From positions 37,448,001 through 37,512,000 of the forward strand of contig OZ231128.1 of assembly GCA_965153355.1 (NCBI GenBank): 64,000 nt of DNA, in the 5' to 3' direction. Both the position numbers and the translations under genes were made by a program. The notes beneath the pieces were generated by a model. That model did not search any database and was not told where the DNA came from. It saw only the letters and a program-made list of their open reading frames with translations. This DNA comes from Flaccisagitta enflata (Eukaryota > Chaetognatha > Sagittoidea > Aphragmophora). Positions 1 to 10,800 of this stretch are shown piece after piece (within the stretch, counting starts at the first letter, position 1; each line of letters opens with the position of its first letter).

Positions 1-949
1 CAACACCGAACTTGCTTTCAACCCATCAATTCTATGTGTTATTTCATATTTTTTTACAGGGGGTCTTGCAAGTAAATTAAAGTGATTTTTCTGTTGCAGT
101 TCCTAGATCTAGGCCTAATAGACCGAAAACAACCATTGATTTGATCAACTCAATCGCAAGAGAACTTCCTTATCCTCTTTTCCGACCAGCCCTATTTCCG
201 GCGCTTTAAGAAGACTTGTTCCATTTTGTCACAGGTGTGCTTATAATGTCATATTCCGTTGTTAAGCAATCTGTGTTGAATAAAACTGTTTTTTTACCTT
301 TGTTGGCATGTTTTAAACTCTGAAAGAAAAGAAAACGAAACAAGTGGACGTGCAAAAAAAGAAAACGAAACAAGTGTACGTAATGATATCAGATTTGATC
401 ATGTGACAAGATGACCCTTTTTCCGACGCTTTAAGAAACTTGGCGGAAAATAGGCGAAGGTTGCCAGGGGCAATTACAATTACTATAAGGTTACGCTAAA
501 GTTCGTATTTGAAGGGGAAACACTAGTTGACGCTTCTGAGAACTTATTCCGTTGAAACATGTCGTCGACGTCGTCGTCGTCGTCGTCATCGTCGTCATCG
601 TCGTCACTTAAGTTTGAAAGAAGCATAAGTTTTGAACGCCTCGACTCAGAACCTTGAAATTCGGTATGGAGACTCAGGAAGGATTTAGCTAACTCATTTT
701 AACGAGTTCTTGGGCTTTGCTCATATACACTGGTCAAAAAACTGGTCGCAAAACTGGTCAAAATTGATTGAGACGGGAGAAAAGGCAAAATGACTTGGGC
801 AATCATTTTATGGTTTCGAGAATTAAGTTTAGCCGTATAGAGCTACATGACATAATAGAATCCCTCTCACATAAACAGCTCTAACATGAAGATAAAGCGA
901 ACTGGAGAGAAAATGAAGACAGACCTATTAAATCTCTAAGAGACAAATT
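1..949. other. Non-coding, 3' of the minus-strand transposase-like gene
   Basis: I see no gene here. The stretch is mostly unique A+T-rich sequence with a short (GTC)n/(ATC)n tract at about 560-607. It lies beyond the stop codon of the minus-strand gene that ends at 950, so part of it may be that gene's 3' untranslated region. I saw no convincing AATAAA on the minus strand. Confidence 0.5.
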
Positions 950-1198
950 CTACATCAAATACTCGTTGATTAAACCATTAAGCTCGTAATCTTCAACAAT
1001 GAAAACAGTTTCTTCAACCCCGCAAACCTCGGTCGTATTGTTTTGACCTAAAAGAGGCGGCGACCTAACTGCCGAAGCATGGAACACAGAAGGTTGGGCA
1101 TTGACAGTTGAAAATTGGTTTGGCGCAACTTTTAGAAGAATTTTACCTTGAAGCTGTTCTCGATCAGCAAGTTCCCCCATTGGCGTCGTGATCAGAAC

Positions 1199-1230
1199 AA
1201 GAGATGCCTCCTGCAAGAGATGCCTCCTGC
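1199..1230. repeat. Exact 16-bp tandem duplication (frameshift)
   Basis: AAGAGATGCCTCCTGC occurs twice, at 1199-1214 and 1215-1230, with no mismatch. On the minus strand it shifts the transposase-like frame by one base. With one copy, the reading goes directly from QGARQEASL into VLITTPMGELADRE. Confidence 0.95.
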
Positions 1231-2279
1231 CTTGCACCTTGAGCAATGGCGATGACAGATCCTGCCTGGGCCAGTTCAGCCATGCCATGACGCTGCCGGT
1301 CTTGCTCCTTACGAGTACGGTCACGGGCAGATCGTTTTTTGCCGGAGGCTCGTGTGACCATGACCCTCTTCACTGGACCAAGCCATTCGGTGCGTGAGCA
1401 GTTGACAAAATCTCCTCCTTCACATGACGCACAAGAGAAGCAGCTAGCTTCACGAGTAAGCAGCTCACCGGGTAATGAGGTCGTACACAATTGGTGAAGA
1501 TCCCGCGTCTTGTCAATTGGATCCCAATCCAGAGTCGAGACTTTAACCTCCTCTGGTTCCACCACTTCACCGTTAAAACCACTGTAAAAGAATCCGCGAC
1601 TGTCCTCCATGCCGGGGCGAGTCTTGTTGATGTCGAGAAAATTGATGGTTGGTAGGAAGTTGGCAACATCGGTAATGGTTCTAAGCGGGCGCTTTGCCAA
1701 TCCTTCCTCCCGACACTTTGTTTTTGCATATGCCCCGGCATGATCCACCTCTTTTTTGCCGTGACCGGCACAAGAGAAGTGGATGCCAACGCAAGGACAG
1801 TTTGGGCACGATGACAGAGAGGATCCGTGAGTAACGCAAAGGTGTCGAGTCGACTCTGCAATTGGGCCAAAGACTTTCCGCGAGCAAAACTGAGAACCGC
1901 ATTTGTCTGAAGCAAGAGTAAGCCTCTTGAAAGTGAGTTTCAACTTTTGATAGAGCCACTTGACGATTTTCTGGAGGCAATGAGAGGCCATGAAATTGTC
2001 CTGCTCTGCCCTTTCGCTAAAATAACAGAATTAGAACTTCACTTTCTTGAAGCCATCTTCCTCTGAGACAAATGTGTTGCAGTATGCGACAGATGTGAAA
2101 ATAGTATAGCTATGGTCGTGCCAGTGAATCGACTGAATCTCTTCAAACTCTTTTGGTGTAAATTTCTCTGCGAAATCGCTTAAAATGACGAGATGGTCTA
2201 AGTCAAGATTAAGAAGAAGTTTAGCAAATTCGTCATCCTGGTTGTGAGCTAAAAACCGATGTTTTGGAAACCCTTTAAG

Positions 2280-2311
2280 TCTGTTTTTTATGTGGTCTGT
2301 TTTTTATGTGG
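2280..2311. repeat. Exact 16-bp tandem duplication (frameshift)
   Basis: TCTGTTTTTTATGTGG occurs twice, at 2280-2295 and 2296-2311, with no mismatch. It introduces a premature stop on the minus strand. With one copy the frame runs from KEFIDHIKNR straight into LKGFPKHRFLAHN. Confidence 0.95.
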
Positions 2312-2757
2312 TCGATAAATTCTTTGGGTGGTCGGTTGACTTTAACTTGGACACCCAATCGTCCATTCTCATCTTTTTCAACTGACCGATATGTTACGAC
2401 CGTATCGACGCTTGAGGCGAGCGGCTCGAAAAAGTCCTTTTCTAACGTTGCTATGCCGCAATTTTTGCATTGTTCATGAACACAAAGTCGAGTTCTACCA
2501 TCATCAGGCTGCTCAAGACAAAGCATGGCTTCGACCATTTCTACATAGTGGTCAACGGGTAGTTCCGGGAGTTTCAATTTTCTCACATTTGATTGAAGAG
2601 CCTCGAATGCAAATTTTAAATGCGTGTGTCTAGCGCAGAGGCAAACCTGTAAAGAAATGGTAGTGGTAATGCTTATGTAATGTAAGTTAGATATATGCTT
2701 TGCAAATCAGAACAAGTCTCTCTCTCTCTCTCTCTCTCTCATCTAATCAATGCGTAC

Positions 2758-2910
2758 TTGTCGGTCTTTTGCTGACGGAGACACAACATATCGAGGACGA
2801 AGACTGAAAAACAAGCTACGTGAAGTTGGCCCGTGAGTTTTTACAAATTCCTGATGCAAGTAGGAAATGGAGTCGGACAAAAATCGCCTTTGAACAACGG
2901 TCGACGAATT
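2758..2910 (-). CDS. Transposase-like gene, exon 5
   Basis: The exon has exactly 51 codons between a CTTCTCTAACAG acceptor and a GTACGC donor. It reads VQRRFLSDSISYLHQEF and then FFSLRPRYVVSPS, which is the QKR-leucine block and the F-x-x-LRP motif that I recall just before the CxC/H region of this family. It is too short to stand out as an ORF. The next intron is 111 bp and holds a GA tract. Confidence 0.6.
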
Positions 2911-3774
2911 CTGTTAGAGAAGAGGAGAAATATGCACAAAAGCATTTTTAAGTCTTAGTCCAGGCTGTAAGGCTTTTTGGGCTGAAAACCTCAAATTTGC
3001 ATAGAGTTACCTTAATAAAAAATCATTTTAAATAATATACACAAAAATTTTTAAGAAGTATCTTACTTTTTTAATAATTTGCTCGAAATTTTAATGAATC
3101 TTACTATAGCAAAATAAAATGAAATATTTGTTAATATTTTGTATTAAGAAAATGAAAAAAAACAGCAAAATCAATGACAGTTCCAGTAACTCTAAATAAA
3201 GCCTTTATTTACTCACATGCAACTAGAGTGGCCATAAATTCAGCCTTGTGCAATATTTTTATATTTTTTATTTTTTTTTTGGATGAATACAAATGAAATT
3301 AATTAGTCCAATAATATTAGATTTTAGAGAACATTTAAGTATTTGTAGATTTTTTTAGTTTAAGCACCTTATCTGTTTTTTTTTTTCTATTATTATCATA
3401 TTTTTGAAATGTTATATCTATGCAAAAATTTAAATTTTCTGCCCAAAAATGTAGTCGTTTTTAATTCATTCAATGACAGACTGGACTATTGTTGCTATTA
3501 ATAATCATTCACAGAACATTCTCAGAACAGATCTGCATTTTTACCATCGGTGTAGAACTTACTGGAAGCCTAACAACATCTCGTGTTCGCGAAGTCGGGG
3601 TTGAATTTTGGAGAAAGAAGTTCTCAATGAGCTTGTGTTTCTCTTCAAATTTCGGAGTTCTTCTTTTCCTCTTCATGGCATCGCTGACAAAAGAGGACCT
3701 CTTCCGTACTCTCCCAAAGCTTCCAGAAACCTCAGAAGCCTCATTTACCGATGTGTTGGATGTAATGGAGGCCG

Positions 3775-4195
3775 GGATAGACGGAACCGGGATAGACGGA
3801 ACCGGGATAGTTGGAGCCGGGATAGTCGGAGCCGGGATAGTCGGAGCCGGGATAGTCGGAGCCGGGATAGTCGAAGCCGGGATAGTCGGAGCCGGGATAG
3901 TCGGAGCCGGGATAGTCGGAGCCGGGATAGTCGAAGCCGGGATAGTCGGAGCCGGGATAGTCGAAGCCGGGATAGTCGGAGCTGGGATAGTCGGAGCCGG
4001 GATAGTCGGAGCCGGGATAGTCGAAGCCGGGAAAGTCGAAGCTGGGCGAGACGAGGCCGGGCGAGACGAGGCCGGGCGAGACGAGGCCGGGCGAGACGAG
4101 GCCGGGTGAGACGTAGCCGGGCGAGACGTCGCCGGGCGAGACGTAGCCGGGCGAGACGTAGCCGGGCGAGACGTAGCCGGGCGAGATGGACGCAT
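3775..4195. repeat. 15-bp minisatellite (GGGATAGTCGGAGCC, then GGGCGAGACGAGGCC)
   Basis: About 28 tandem units of 15 bp. Units change in blocks from gggatagacggaacc to gggatagtcggagcc to gggcgagacgaggcc/gtagcc. On the minus strand they encode T-I-P-A-P and S-R-P-A-[ST] pentapeptides. The array lies within exon 4 of the transposase-like gene. Confidence 0.92.
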
Positions 4196-4404
4196 GTCGA
4201 GCGACGGCGGTCGAAGACGCCGCCGAAGTAGACGCTGCCGGGAGACGCCGCCGGGGGCAGAGACGCGAGCTGACAAAGACAATGCCAGCGTGGAGACCCA
4301 GGCCGACGGAGACGGTGGCCGGCGACACAAGGGTTAGTAGGAGACGCTGTTTGCAGAGACGCTGACCGCAGAGACGCGATCGCAGAGACGCGTCGACAGA
4401 GATG

Positions 4405-5180
4405 CGCGAACCGCAGGCCGGCAGAGACGCGGCCGGCAGAGACGCGGCCTGCAGAGACGCGGCCGGCAGAGATGCGGCCGGCAGAGACGCGGCCTGCAGA
4501 GACGAGGCCGGCAGAGACGCGGCCGGCAGAGACGCGGCCGGCAGAGACGCGGCCGGCAGAGACGAGGCCGGCAGAGACGCGGCCGGCAGAGACGCGGCCG
4601 GCAGAGACGCGGCCGGCAGAGACGCGGCCGGCAGAGACGCGGCCGGCAGAGACGCGGCCGGCAGAGACGCGGCCGGCAGAGACGAGGCCGGCAGAGACGC
4701 GGCCGGAAGAGACGCGGCCGGAAGAGACGAGGCCATAAGAGACGAGGCCGTAAGAGACGAGGCCGTAAGAGACGAGGCCGTAGGAGACGAGGCTGGCAGA
4801 GACGAGGCCGGCAGAGACGCGGCCGGCAGAGACGCGGCCGGCAGAGACGCGGCCGGCAGAGACGAGGCCGGCAGAGACGCGGCCGGCAGAGACGCGGCCG
4901 GCAGAGACGCGGCCGGAAGAGACGCGGCCAGAAGAGACGCGGCCGGAAGAGACGAGGCCGGAAGAGACGAGGCCGGAAGAGACGAGTCCGGAAGAGACGA
5001 GGCCGGAAGAGACAAGGCTGAAAGAGACGCGGCCGAAAGAGACGCGGCCGAAAGAGACGCGGCCGGAAGAGACGCGGCCGGAAGAGACGCGGCCGGAAGA
5101 GACGCGGCCGGAAGAGACGCGGCCGGAAGAGACGAGGCCGGAAGAGACGAGGCCGGAAGAGACGAGGCCGGAAGAGACGT
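4405..5180. repeat. 15-bp minisatellite (GGCAGAGACGCGGCC)
   Basis: About 50 tandem units of 15 bp related to the neighbouring array, with block variants (ggcagagac, ggaagagac, cgtaagagac). On the minus strand it encodes L-P-A-[AS]-S. The reading frames on both strands are open only because the period is divisible by three. Confidence 0.92.
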
Positions 5181-5523
5181 GGTTGGCATAGGATTGAGCA
5201 GCACTGGATTAGGCGGGGCTGATGCAGCCATTTCATGGCGTGCCTTCATGACCATGTGTTTGCCAATGCCAAGGAATGAATGAATGTCTTTGGTTGATAT
5301 GGCATGAGGGCCAAAGAGAATGGCTTGTAGTACCATTTGGCGAAATGCGCGTTCTTCTTTGTCTTGAGTGCCAGGTCCTGAAAAATGCAATAAATTTCCA
5401 GCTCATAAAATACAATCTCATCTATCATAATTTATTAGTAAACTTCATCTAGTCATTTTTTTCTCATCTTGGTATTTTGATCTCATCTGTTTTACCTGTT
5501 TTAATTTTAGTATTGGGACTGAC

Positions 5524-6103
5524 CTAATCCTTTGTCTAAGCGTGATTTCAAATTTTCAATTAACTTCATCGCCATCTCTCCCCGTGCAAGTTTTTGAGAG
5601 AGCAGGATTTTCTCGTTGATTTGACGCTTCAATCGGAACTCGGCCATTCTCTCGCGAATCTTTTTCTTCCTCTCAAAATCCTCTTCTTTCTTTTTTTCCT
5701 CAATGGCCTGTTTTCTTTCCCTGTAGTCCCTCCTTCTCAACCGTTCTTTCTTCCTTTCCACTTGTCCCTCTCCAACTTGCTCCCTGTCACGTTTCTTCTT
5801 TCTTCCACGGGATTTCAAAAGACCAAAAGATGACGCGGACTCTGAGGAATAAGAGCGCGATTTTGGTGGTTTTGAAGGTGAACGTGAGGCACGAAAGGGG
5901 GAAGACGAGCAAGATGACGGTGAAGATGCGCGGGATGACGATGGCGTTGAAGCAGGAGAAATGGAAGTTGTTGAGTCTATGGAAGAACGCCGACAGGAAA
6001 ACGACAGAGTGGACAACCCATCCAATAGCTTTGGGGTCACATCGTCGGTAGGTTTGACGGTTCTTCCTTCTTTCTCTTTCGACGGTGACATGAGGAGAAC
6101 AGT
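5524..6103 (-). CDS. Transposase-like gene, exon 3 (Ser/Arg-rich, coiled coil)
   Basis: The exon has 580 nt and starts in phase 0 after a pyrimidine-rich CTATCAG acceptor; it ends with one base of a codon before GTCAGT. The first third is Ser/Thr/Pro-rich with SR dipeptides. The rest is a long run of Lys, Arg and Glu with heptad-like spacing (about residues 95-190), likely a coiled coil and nuclear targeting region. Confidence 0.58.
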
Positions 6104-6234
6104 CTGATAGTGAGGGGGAGGGGCCGAGACAAAAAAAAAGAAAATACGATCAGTATTGGGAGCTCTCTCTCTCTGTTTTTCCGTCACGTTGTTTGGGTCA
6201 CTGCCTCTACCACTGTCTATGACTACCTCTCTGT

Positions 6235-6720
6235 CTTTGTCTGCCTGTCTGTCTCTCTCTTTGTCTGTTTTTCTCTTTGTCTGCCTGTCTGTTTTTCTCT
6301 TTGTCTGCCTGTCTGTCTCTCTTTGTCTGCCTGTCTGTCTCTCTCTTTGTCTGTTTTTCTCTTTGTCTGCCTGTCTGTTTTTCTCTTTGTCTGCCTGTCT
6401 GTCTCTCTTTGTCTGCCTGTCTGTCTCTCTTTGTCTGTCTCTCTTTGTCTGCCTGTTTTCCTGTCCGTCTTTCTGCCTGTCTCACTAGTTCTATCTGCCT
6501 CTGTCACTGAGTCACTGTCTCTCTTTCTCTCTGGCTGCCTGCCTGTCTTTCTCTCTGTCTTCCTGCCTGTCTTTCTCTCTGTCTTCTTGCCTGTCTTTCT
6601 CATTGTCTACCCGCTTGTTTCTCACTTAGTTTACCCGCTTGTTTGTCACTCAGTCTACAAGCTTATTTGTCACTTAGTCTACCCGCTTGTTTATCTCTTA
6701 GTCTACCTGCCTGTTTCTCA
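6235..6720. repeat. CTGT/TTTGTCTGCCTG tandem simple repeat
   Basis: Imperfect units of about 24 bp built from ctctttgtctgcctgtctgt and ctgtctttct grade into ctacccgcttgttt units. The tract fills most of the predicted 695-bp intron 2 of the transposase-like gene. Confidence 0.85.
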
Positions 6721-6756
6721 CTTTGTCTATCTGCTCTCTGTCCGTCTCTGCTCTTT

Positions 6757-6791
<35 letters not shown>

Positions 6792-6798
6792 ATTCTAC
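6720..6798. repeat. CT-rich tract at the intron edge
   Basis: A CT microsatellite adjoins the predicted donor of exon 2 of the transposase-like gene and lies in its intron. Confidence 0.7.
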
Positions 6799-7320
6799 CT
6801 TTGACGTTTTGAGTATTGAGGAAGGTGTGGTACGCGTTGGCAAAGTGGGACGTGTCGGCGGGAAAGTCGGAGCAGGGAAAGTCACAGCAGGGAAAGTCGG
6901 AGCCGAGATAGACGGAGCCGACATAGACGGAGCCGACATAGACGGAGCCGAGATAGACGGAGCCAAGATAGACGGAGCCAAGATAGACGGAGCCGAAATA
7001 GACGGAGCCAAAATAGACGGAGCCGAAATAGACGGAGCCGAGATAGACGGAGCCGAGATAGACGGAGCCGAGATAGACGGAGTCGAGGTAGACGGAACCG
7101 GGAAAGAAGGAGCCGGGATAGATGGAGCCGGGATAGATGGAGCTGGAATAGACGGAACCGGAATAGACGGAACCGGGATAGACGGAACCGGGATAGACGG
7201 AACCGGGATAGACGGAACCGGGATAGACGGAACCGGGATAGACGGAACCGGGATAGACGGAACTGCGATAGACGGAACCGGGATAGAAGAAATCGGGAAA
7301 AACGACCGCTTCGGCGCTAC
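6799..7320 (-). CDS. Transposase-like gene, exon 2 (pentapeptide array)
   Basis: The exon has 522 nt (174 codons, phase 0 to 0) between a TTTTGATTCAG acceptor and a GTAGAA donor. Nearly all of it is a 15-bp minisatellite read as S-I-P-[VA]-P or close variants, followed by a Pro/Thr-rich tail ending ILKTSK. The reading register is the same as in exon 4, which supports translation. All frames of a 15-bp array tend to be open, so openness alone would be weak evidence. Confidence 0.5.
6890..7300. repeat. 15-bp minisatellite (GATAGACGGAGCCGA / GGAACCGGGATAGAC)
   Basis: About 27 units of 15 bp, related to the arrays at 3775-5180. It is read on the minus strand as S-I-P-[VA]-P and lies within exon 2 of the transposase-like gene. 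Confidence 0.92.
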
Positions 7321-7948
7321 CTGAATCAAAATTGTCAAAAACTTTGATTGTTTCGGTTTCCTCTTTGTCTAACACGTCACGGGGAAGAATATCAAAGGCA
7401 GGGGGGAGGGGAATTAAAGATCATAGAACTAATACATCCCTGCAAAATGGCCATATTTACCAATAAAGGCGGCTATCGCCGACTAGAATTTCTACTTATT
7501 TTGGCCCTATGGGCAAATTTGCAGCTTTTTTAAATCCATTGGTGCATTCACGTTGTTGCTATCATGTATTATGAACACCAAGGATATTCTTAAGTTCAAA
7601 TATGTTTCAATTAATAAAATATTTAATCTTTTAAAAGTGCAAAAGTTTTTTTAAAAATTTAAAAAGATCATAATTTGAAAAATAATTGTTACAGAAACCT
7701 CTAGTTAACATCATTTAAAAGAAAACAGCTTTTTTTAACTGTGAATGTATAAAAAATGTTAATTCCTTACTTAAAAACAGTAAAACTTATCAAAATTATC
7801 CTTATTCAAAAAAAAAAAACTTTATTTTTACCCTGTTTCAAAAAGTCGAATTACATGATTTGACTTTTTTCCAACATTGCAGTCAAAAGGTCCACATCCC
7901 CGAATCCCAATATGATGCTTGAGCACAAGAGTCCCGATTACCAAACTA

Positions 7949-8725
7949 CAGGGTGTCCCAAGTCAGTTGCAACATAAAGAATCGACATATCTCTGCTTCG
8001 AGGTCCTCAAATCATTTTCTGAAAAAAGATCTGAAAAGATGTTGGTCTGCACTTTTTACATGCAAAATTTCATCATAATCGGACAATTTGTTTAGGGGCC
8101 ACATTTCTTTGAAATACACTAGTGATTTCTGACCATATCTTTTTTTAGTTTTTTACTTTTTGCTGTACTTGGCAGTAGCTGTCTTTAATTGCTTGTCATT
8201 TTTCAACCAATTGAGCTAAAACCCTGCGATTGGTCTCAAATGGCAGATAATTTGTCATAGATTTTGAATCACCAAAAAAATTTGACAATTTTCCAAGATT
8301 TGATAAGATTTTCATTGTTTTTTTCCAGATTTTCATTTTTGATTTTGATAATGTTTGACAAAAATCATCAATAAAGTCATAAATTATCAAATTTTTCCAA
8401 GATTTCGATGCAGATGTACAATCTATGTACAATTATCTTTCATTTGAGACCAATCCCAGGTTTCTGAATCAATTTGTCATAAAGTGGCAGAGATTTAAAG
8501 TCAGCTACTTTCTAATACAGCTATAAAAAAGATGATTTTCCACTTAATGTTACCACTCATTTGATGTTCTTCTGACCCGCAACTATCCAATACTCAACGT
8601 GGAAGTTTTGTATAACAAAAAGTGCAGACCTAGATCTTTGTAGATCTTTTTTCAGAAATCAATTTGAGTTCCTAGAAGCAGAGATATGTGGATTCTTTAT
8701 GTTGCAACTGACTTGGGACACCCTG
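7949..8725. mobile_element. Tc1/mariner-type non-autonomous element (TA target site)
   Basis: The ends are inverted copies beginning CAGGGTGTCCCAAGTCAGTT and staying alignable for about 90 bp. The element is flanked by TA on both sides (7947-7948 and 8726-8727). No transposase ORF lies between the ends. The TA target and long inverted repeats fit a mariner-like MITE. It lies in intron 1 of the minus-strand gene. Confidence 0.85.
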
Positions 8726-8777
8726 TAGCCTTGATTTTATTCATAACAAGGTACACTTTTATGTAAGAACTTTTTTT

Positions 8778-8887
8778 AGGTGCGGCAAAGCACCTCTATA
8801 ACTGGCTCTGTCCGTTGGTTGGTCGGTTGGTTGGGTAACGCATTCGTTCGACGATCCACACGTCGCACCTTATTGGCCTACTTGGCC
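8778..8887 (+). mobile_element. Hairpin element, AGGTGC subfamily
   Basis: It starts AGGTGCGGCAAAGCACCT (6-bp stem), continues with a GTTGGTCGGTTGG tract, repeats the arm as GTCGCACCT near the 3' end and closes with TTGGCCTACTTGGCC before TTGTT. It shares the plan of the AGTCGCG elements elsewhere in the window. Confidence 0.8.
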
Positions 8888-9005
8888 TTGTTTTCTAGAA
8901 GAAGACGTAGGTAGTTACGTTCTAGTCTTTAATTCTAAACCAATTCCCAGGATGGATGTTCTTGTAAATCTTAGGTCATATAAAAGATAAGAGAACATTC
9001 CTCAC

Positions 9006-9335
9006 CAGTGGTAATTTGACTTTTAGGACTCGGTTCTTCTTGCTTTCATAATATCGTTTGTTTTGTTCCTGTCTTTTCTGGGCTCTAACATCGTCCGTAA
9101 CATTTCGTGGCCTCCCATTCGCAACTTCAAGATTTTCTTCGTCGGAAGTTCCGCCATCGAAAGTCGCCCCGACCGCCCCTTGTCCCTCACGCTTGTTTTC
9201 CTCTTCCTCGTCACCTTGAAGTTTCTTTTTTCTCTGGTAGTGACGTCGATCTCTCTCACGTTTTTTCTTTCGTCCATCGTCATCGTCTTCTGTTTTTCTA
9301 GGCCTTCCCCTAGGCTTACCCGTTTTTTTGGTCAT
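9006..9335 (-). CDS. Transposase-like gene, exon 1 (AT-hook, basic)
   Basis: This exon has 110 codons from the ATG at 9335-9333 and ends in phase 0 before a GTGAGG donor. An AT-hook-like core (GKPRGRPRK) follows the start, then two related basic blocks (KKRERDRRHYQRKKK and AQKRQEQNKRYYESKK) separated by an acidic linker. This suggests DNA binding. The start is the first ATG in frame; an upstream exon cannot be excluded. Confidence 0.6.
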
Positions 9336-10386
9336 ATTAACCGACAAAATACATATAATATTGAATTGTGCCTAAAGTGGATGAAACAAAGGGGATTATA
9401 CACTAAAATTGCCCAATCGTGCTTGACCACCTCCGGTTGTAAATCGGACCCATCAACCTAGTAGAATAAGTGTAACAATATCGTTTTCCGTAATAGCGAG
9501 TTTGAGAGCGCGAGAGAGAGAGAGAGATCATCCAACACTTGGGATAGTGATCAAAACGATGTTATCGGTTTTGAACGTAATGACGGGATAATCATGTGTA
9601 GTCGTTCAGTGTTTTTTTTTTTTCTTTTGGTATTGCACTAGTGAGCCTGTGGGGCTGCCATCTCTGCGCCGTCTTAACTAGTGGAGCCAAACTGGCATGG
9701 GATTAAAACAAATGCCTGTTATCAAACAAAAGGCGCTCACGCGCTCAATCTAAATACGTTAGTCCGCTTCGTGCCCTCCTGGACTTCCGTTCATTTTCCT
9801 AATTTGCATAATTAAGTAAAATCTTTCATTTACCAGCGTACTACGCTTCGTTAAGCGCCAGAATTCCTAGAAATGACATGGGGCGATTAATAGGAAAGGA
9901 TAAGATCAGTTTCGCATGGATTTGAATGATGAAAATTTTTGTAGTTGCCTCACCGCCTGACTACGGATTCTACCCACATTTACCATTTTTTTTTCACTCT
10001 CAGTGTTGCGCAACAACTCACATTATACAGTGTAAACTACCACCAAGTACGCTGCTCGAGGACGACATCGCATTTGAGGTTGTCAAACGGCGCTAAGTGA
10101 CCAAAAGACCGTGAGCACGGAACTACGATGAAGCACAGAGTAAACATTTTCCCAACATCAGAAACCCAACAGCCGTTCGAGAAACGCCATGAACAACCGC
10201 GTGTACGTAACTGGAAGTAAACATTTTCATGATTGATTTTAATTCCGCACACCGAAGAAGTGGAAATTCTAGCTTTTTGTCTTCATTCTTTGAAACGACA
10301 GATAATCTTCCGCACCAACGAATTGGCTTTCGCTATCCTTGCCTCCAACTCATTTCCATCTCTGTCTCTCTGTCTCTCTGTCTCTG

Positions 10387-10422
<36 letters not shown>

Positions 10423-10758
10423 TCCATCTGTCTCTTTCCATCTGCCATTCACTGGAAATAAAAAGCAAAAAGTCTGAAAACAAAAAAGCGGAATAAAGAA
10501 AAGAAAATACGACACGTACAGAAAAAGGATGAATAAAAAAACGATGTAAAAAGTGACGATGGTAATGAAAGGAGATTTAATGAAAAAGGAGGAAATCGTT
10601 AACAAAAAAAAAAAGATAAAACGAATACAAAAACAAAAATAGAACAATGAGAAAAAATGGGAAGAACATGATAAGAATGGAAAACAAGTAAATCAACGAA
10701 GAGCATGTAATTCTATCGCGGAAATACGGAACGATATTAGTGGGAGAGATAACGAAGC

Positions 10759-10800
<42 letters not shown>

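Larger units (their letters stand above)
950..2646 (-). pseudogene. Transposase-like gene, exon 6 (catalytic-like core and Cys-rich tail; disrupted)
   Basis: The exon begins after CTTTACAG with VCLCARHTHLKF (CxC/H motif). CKNCG, SDFAEKFTPKEFEEIQSIHW, SDKCGSQFCSRKVF and AGHGKKEVDHAGAYAK follow, then a Cys-rich tail (CFSCASCEGGDFVNC) and a basic stretch. The frame is broken by a 16-bp duplication at 2280-2311, a TAA at 2031-2033 (family similarity continues on both sides in one frame) and a 16-bp duplication at 1199-1230. After the last one, reading in the shifted frame continues about 85 residues to a stop at 950. Confidence 0.65.
3545..5377 (-). pseudogene. Transposase-like gene, exon 4 (HTH-like start, minisatellite, family segment; frameshifted)
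   Basis: After a TTTTTCAG acceptor the exon completes a codon begun in exon 3 and encodes an HTH-like segment (RQMVLQAILFGPHA, then DIHSFLGIGKHMVMKARHEM). Two 15-bp arrays follow, read as L-P-A-[AS]-S (5180-4410) and then as S-R-P-A-[ST] and T-I-P-A-P (4190-3775). The last part (RRTPKFEEKHKLIENFFLQ, SRTRDVVRLP) resembles the family before its CxC domain; the donor is GTAAAA. The two arrays keep the same codon register only if the frame changes between 4410 and 4190, where units of 14 instead of 15 bases are visible. Confidence 0.5.
950..9335 (-). pseudogene. Broken six-exon transposase-derived (HGK-motif) gene with pentapeptide repeats
   Basis: Six minus-strand segments join with GT-AG boundaries and matching phases: 9335-9006, 7320-6799, 6103-5524, 5377-3545, 2910-2758 and 2646-950. 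The order is an AT-hook/basic N terminus, a Ser/Pro/Thr pentapeptide array, a Ser/Arg-rich then charged coiled-coil region, a helix-turn-helix-like segment (KDIHSFLGIGKHMV), more pentapeptides, then the conserved part with CLCARH, SDFAEKF, SDKCGSQF and AGHGKKEVD. This order matches a family of uncharacterised, transposase-like invertebrate proteins that I know from memory; the acidic residues in the last three motifs could be a DDE/RNase H-type triad, which is inference. Exact 16-bp tandem duplications at 2280-2311 and 1199-1230 each shift the frame, an in-frame TAA lies at 2031-2033, and the frame also changes between 4190 and 4410. Reading one copy of each duplication restores the frame. It is either a decayed element or domesticated gene, or a real gene carrying assembly errors. 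Confidence 0.68.

Noticed and set aside
4402-5283. Long plus-strand frames over the 15-bp arrays (GRDAAGRDAAG, ETRPAETRPA)
   Set aside because: Any 15-bp array without a stop is open in several frames. Only the minus-strand reading connects to splice sites and family-like flanks.
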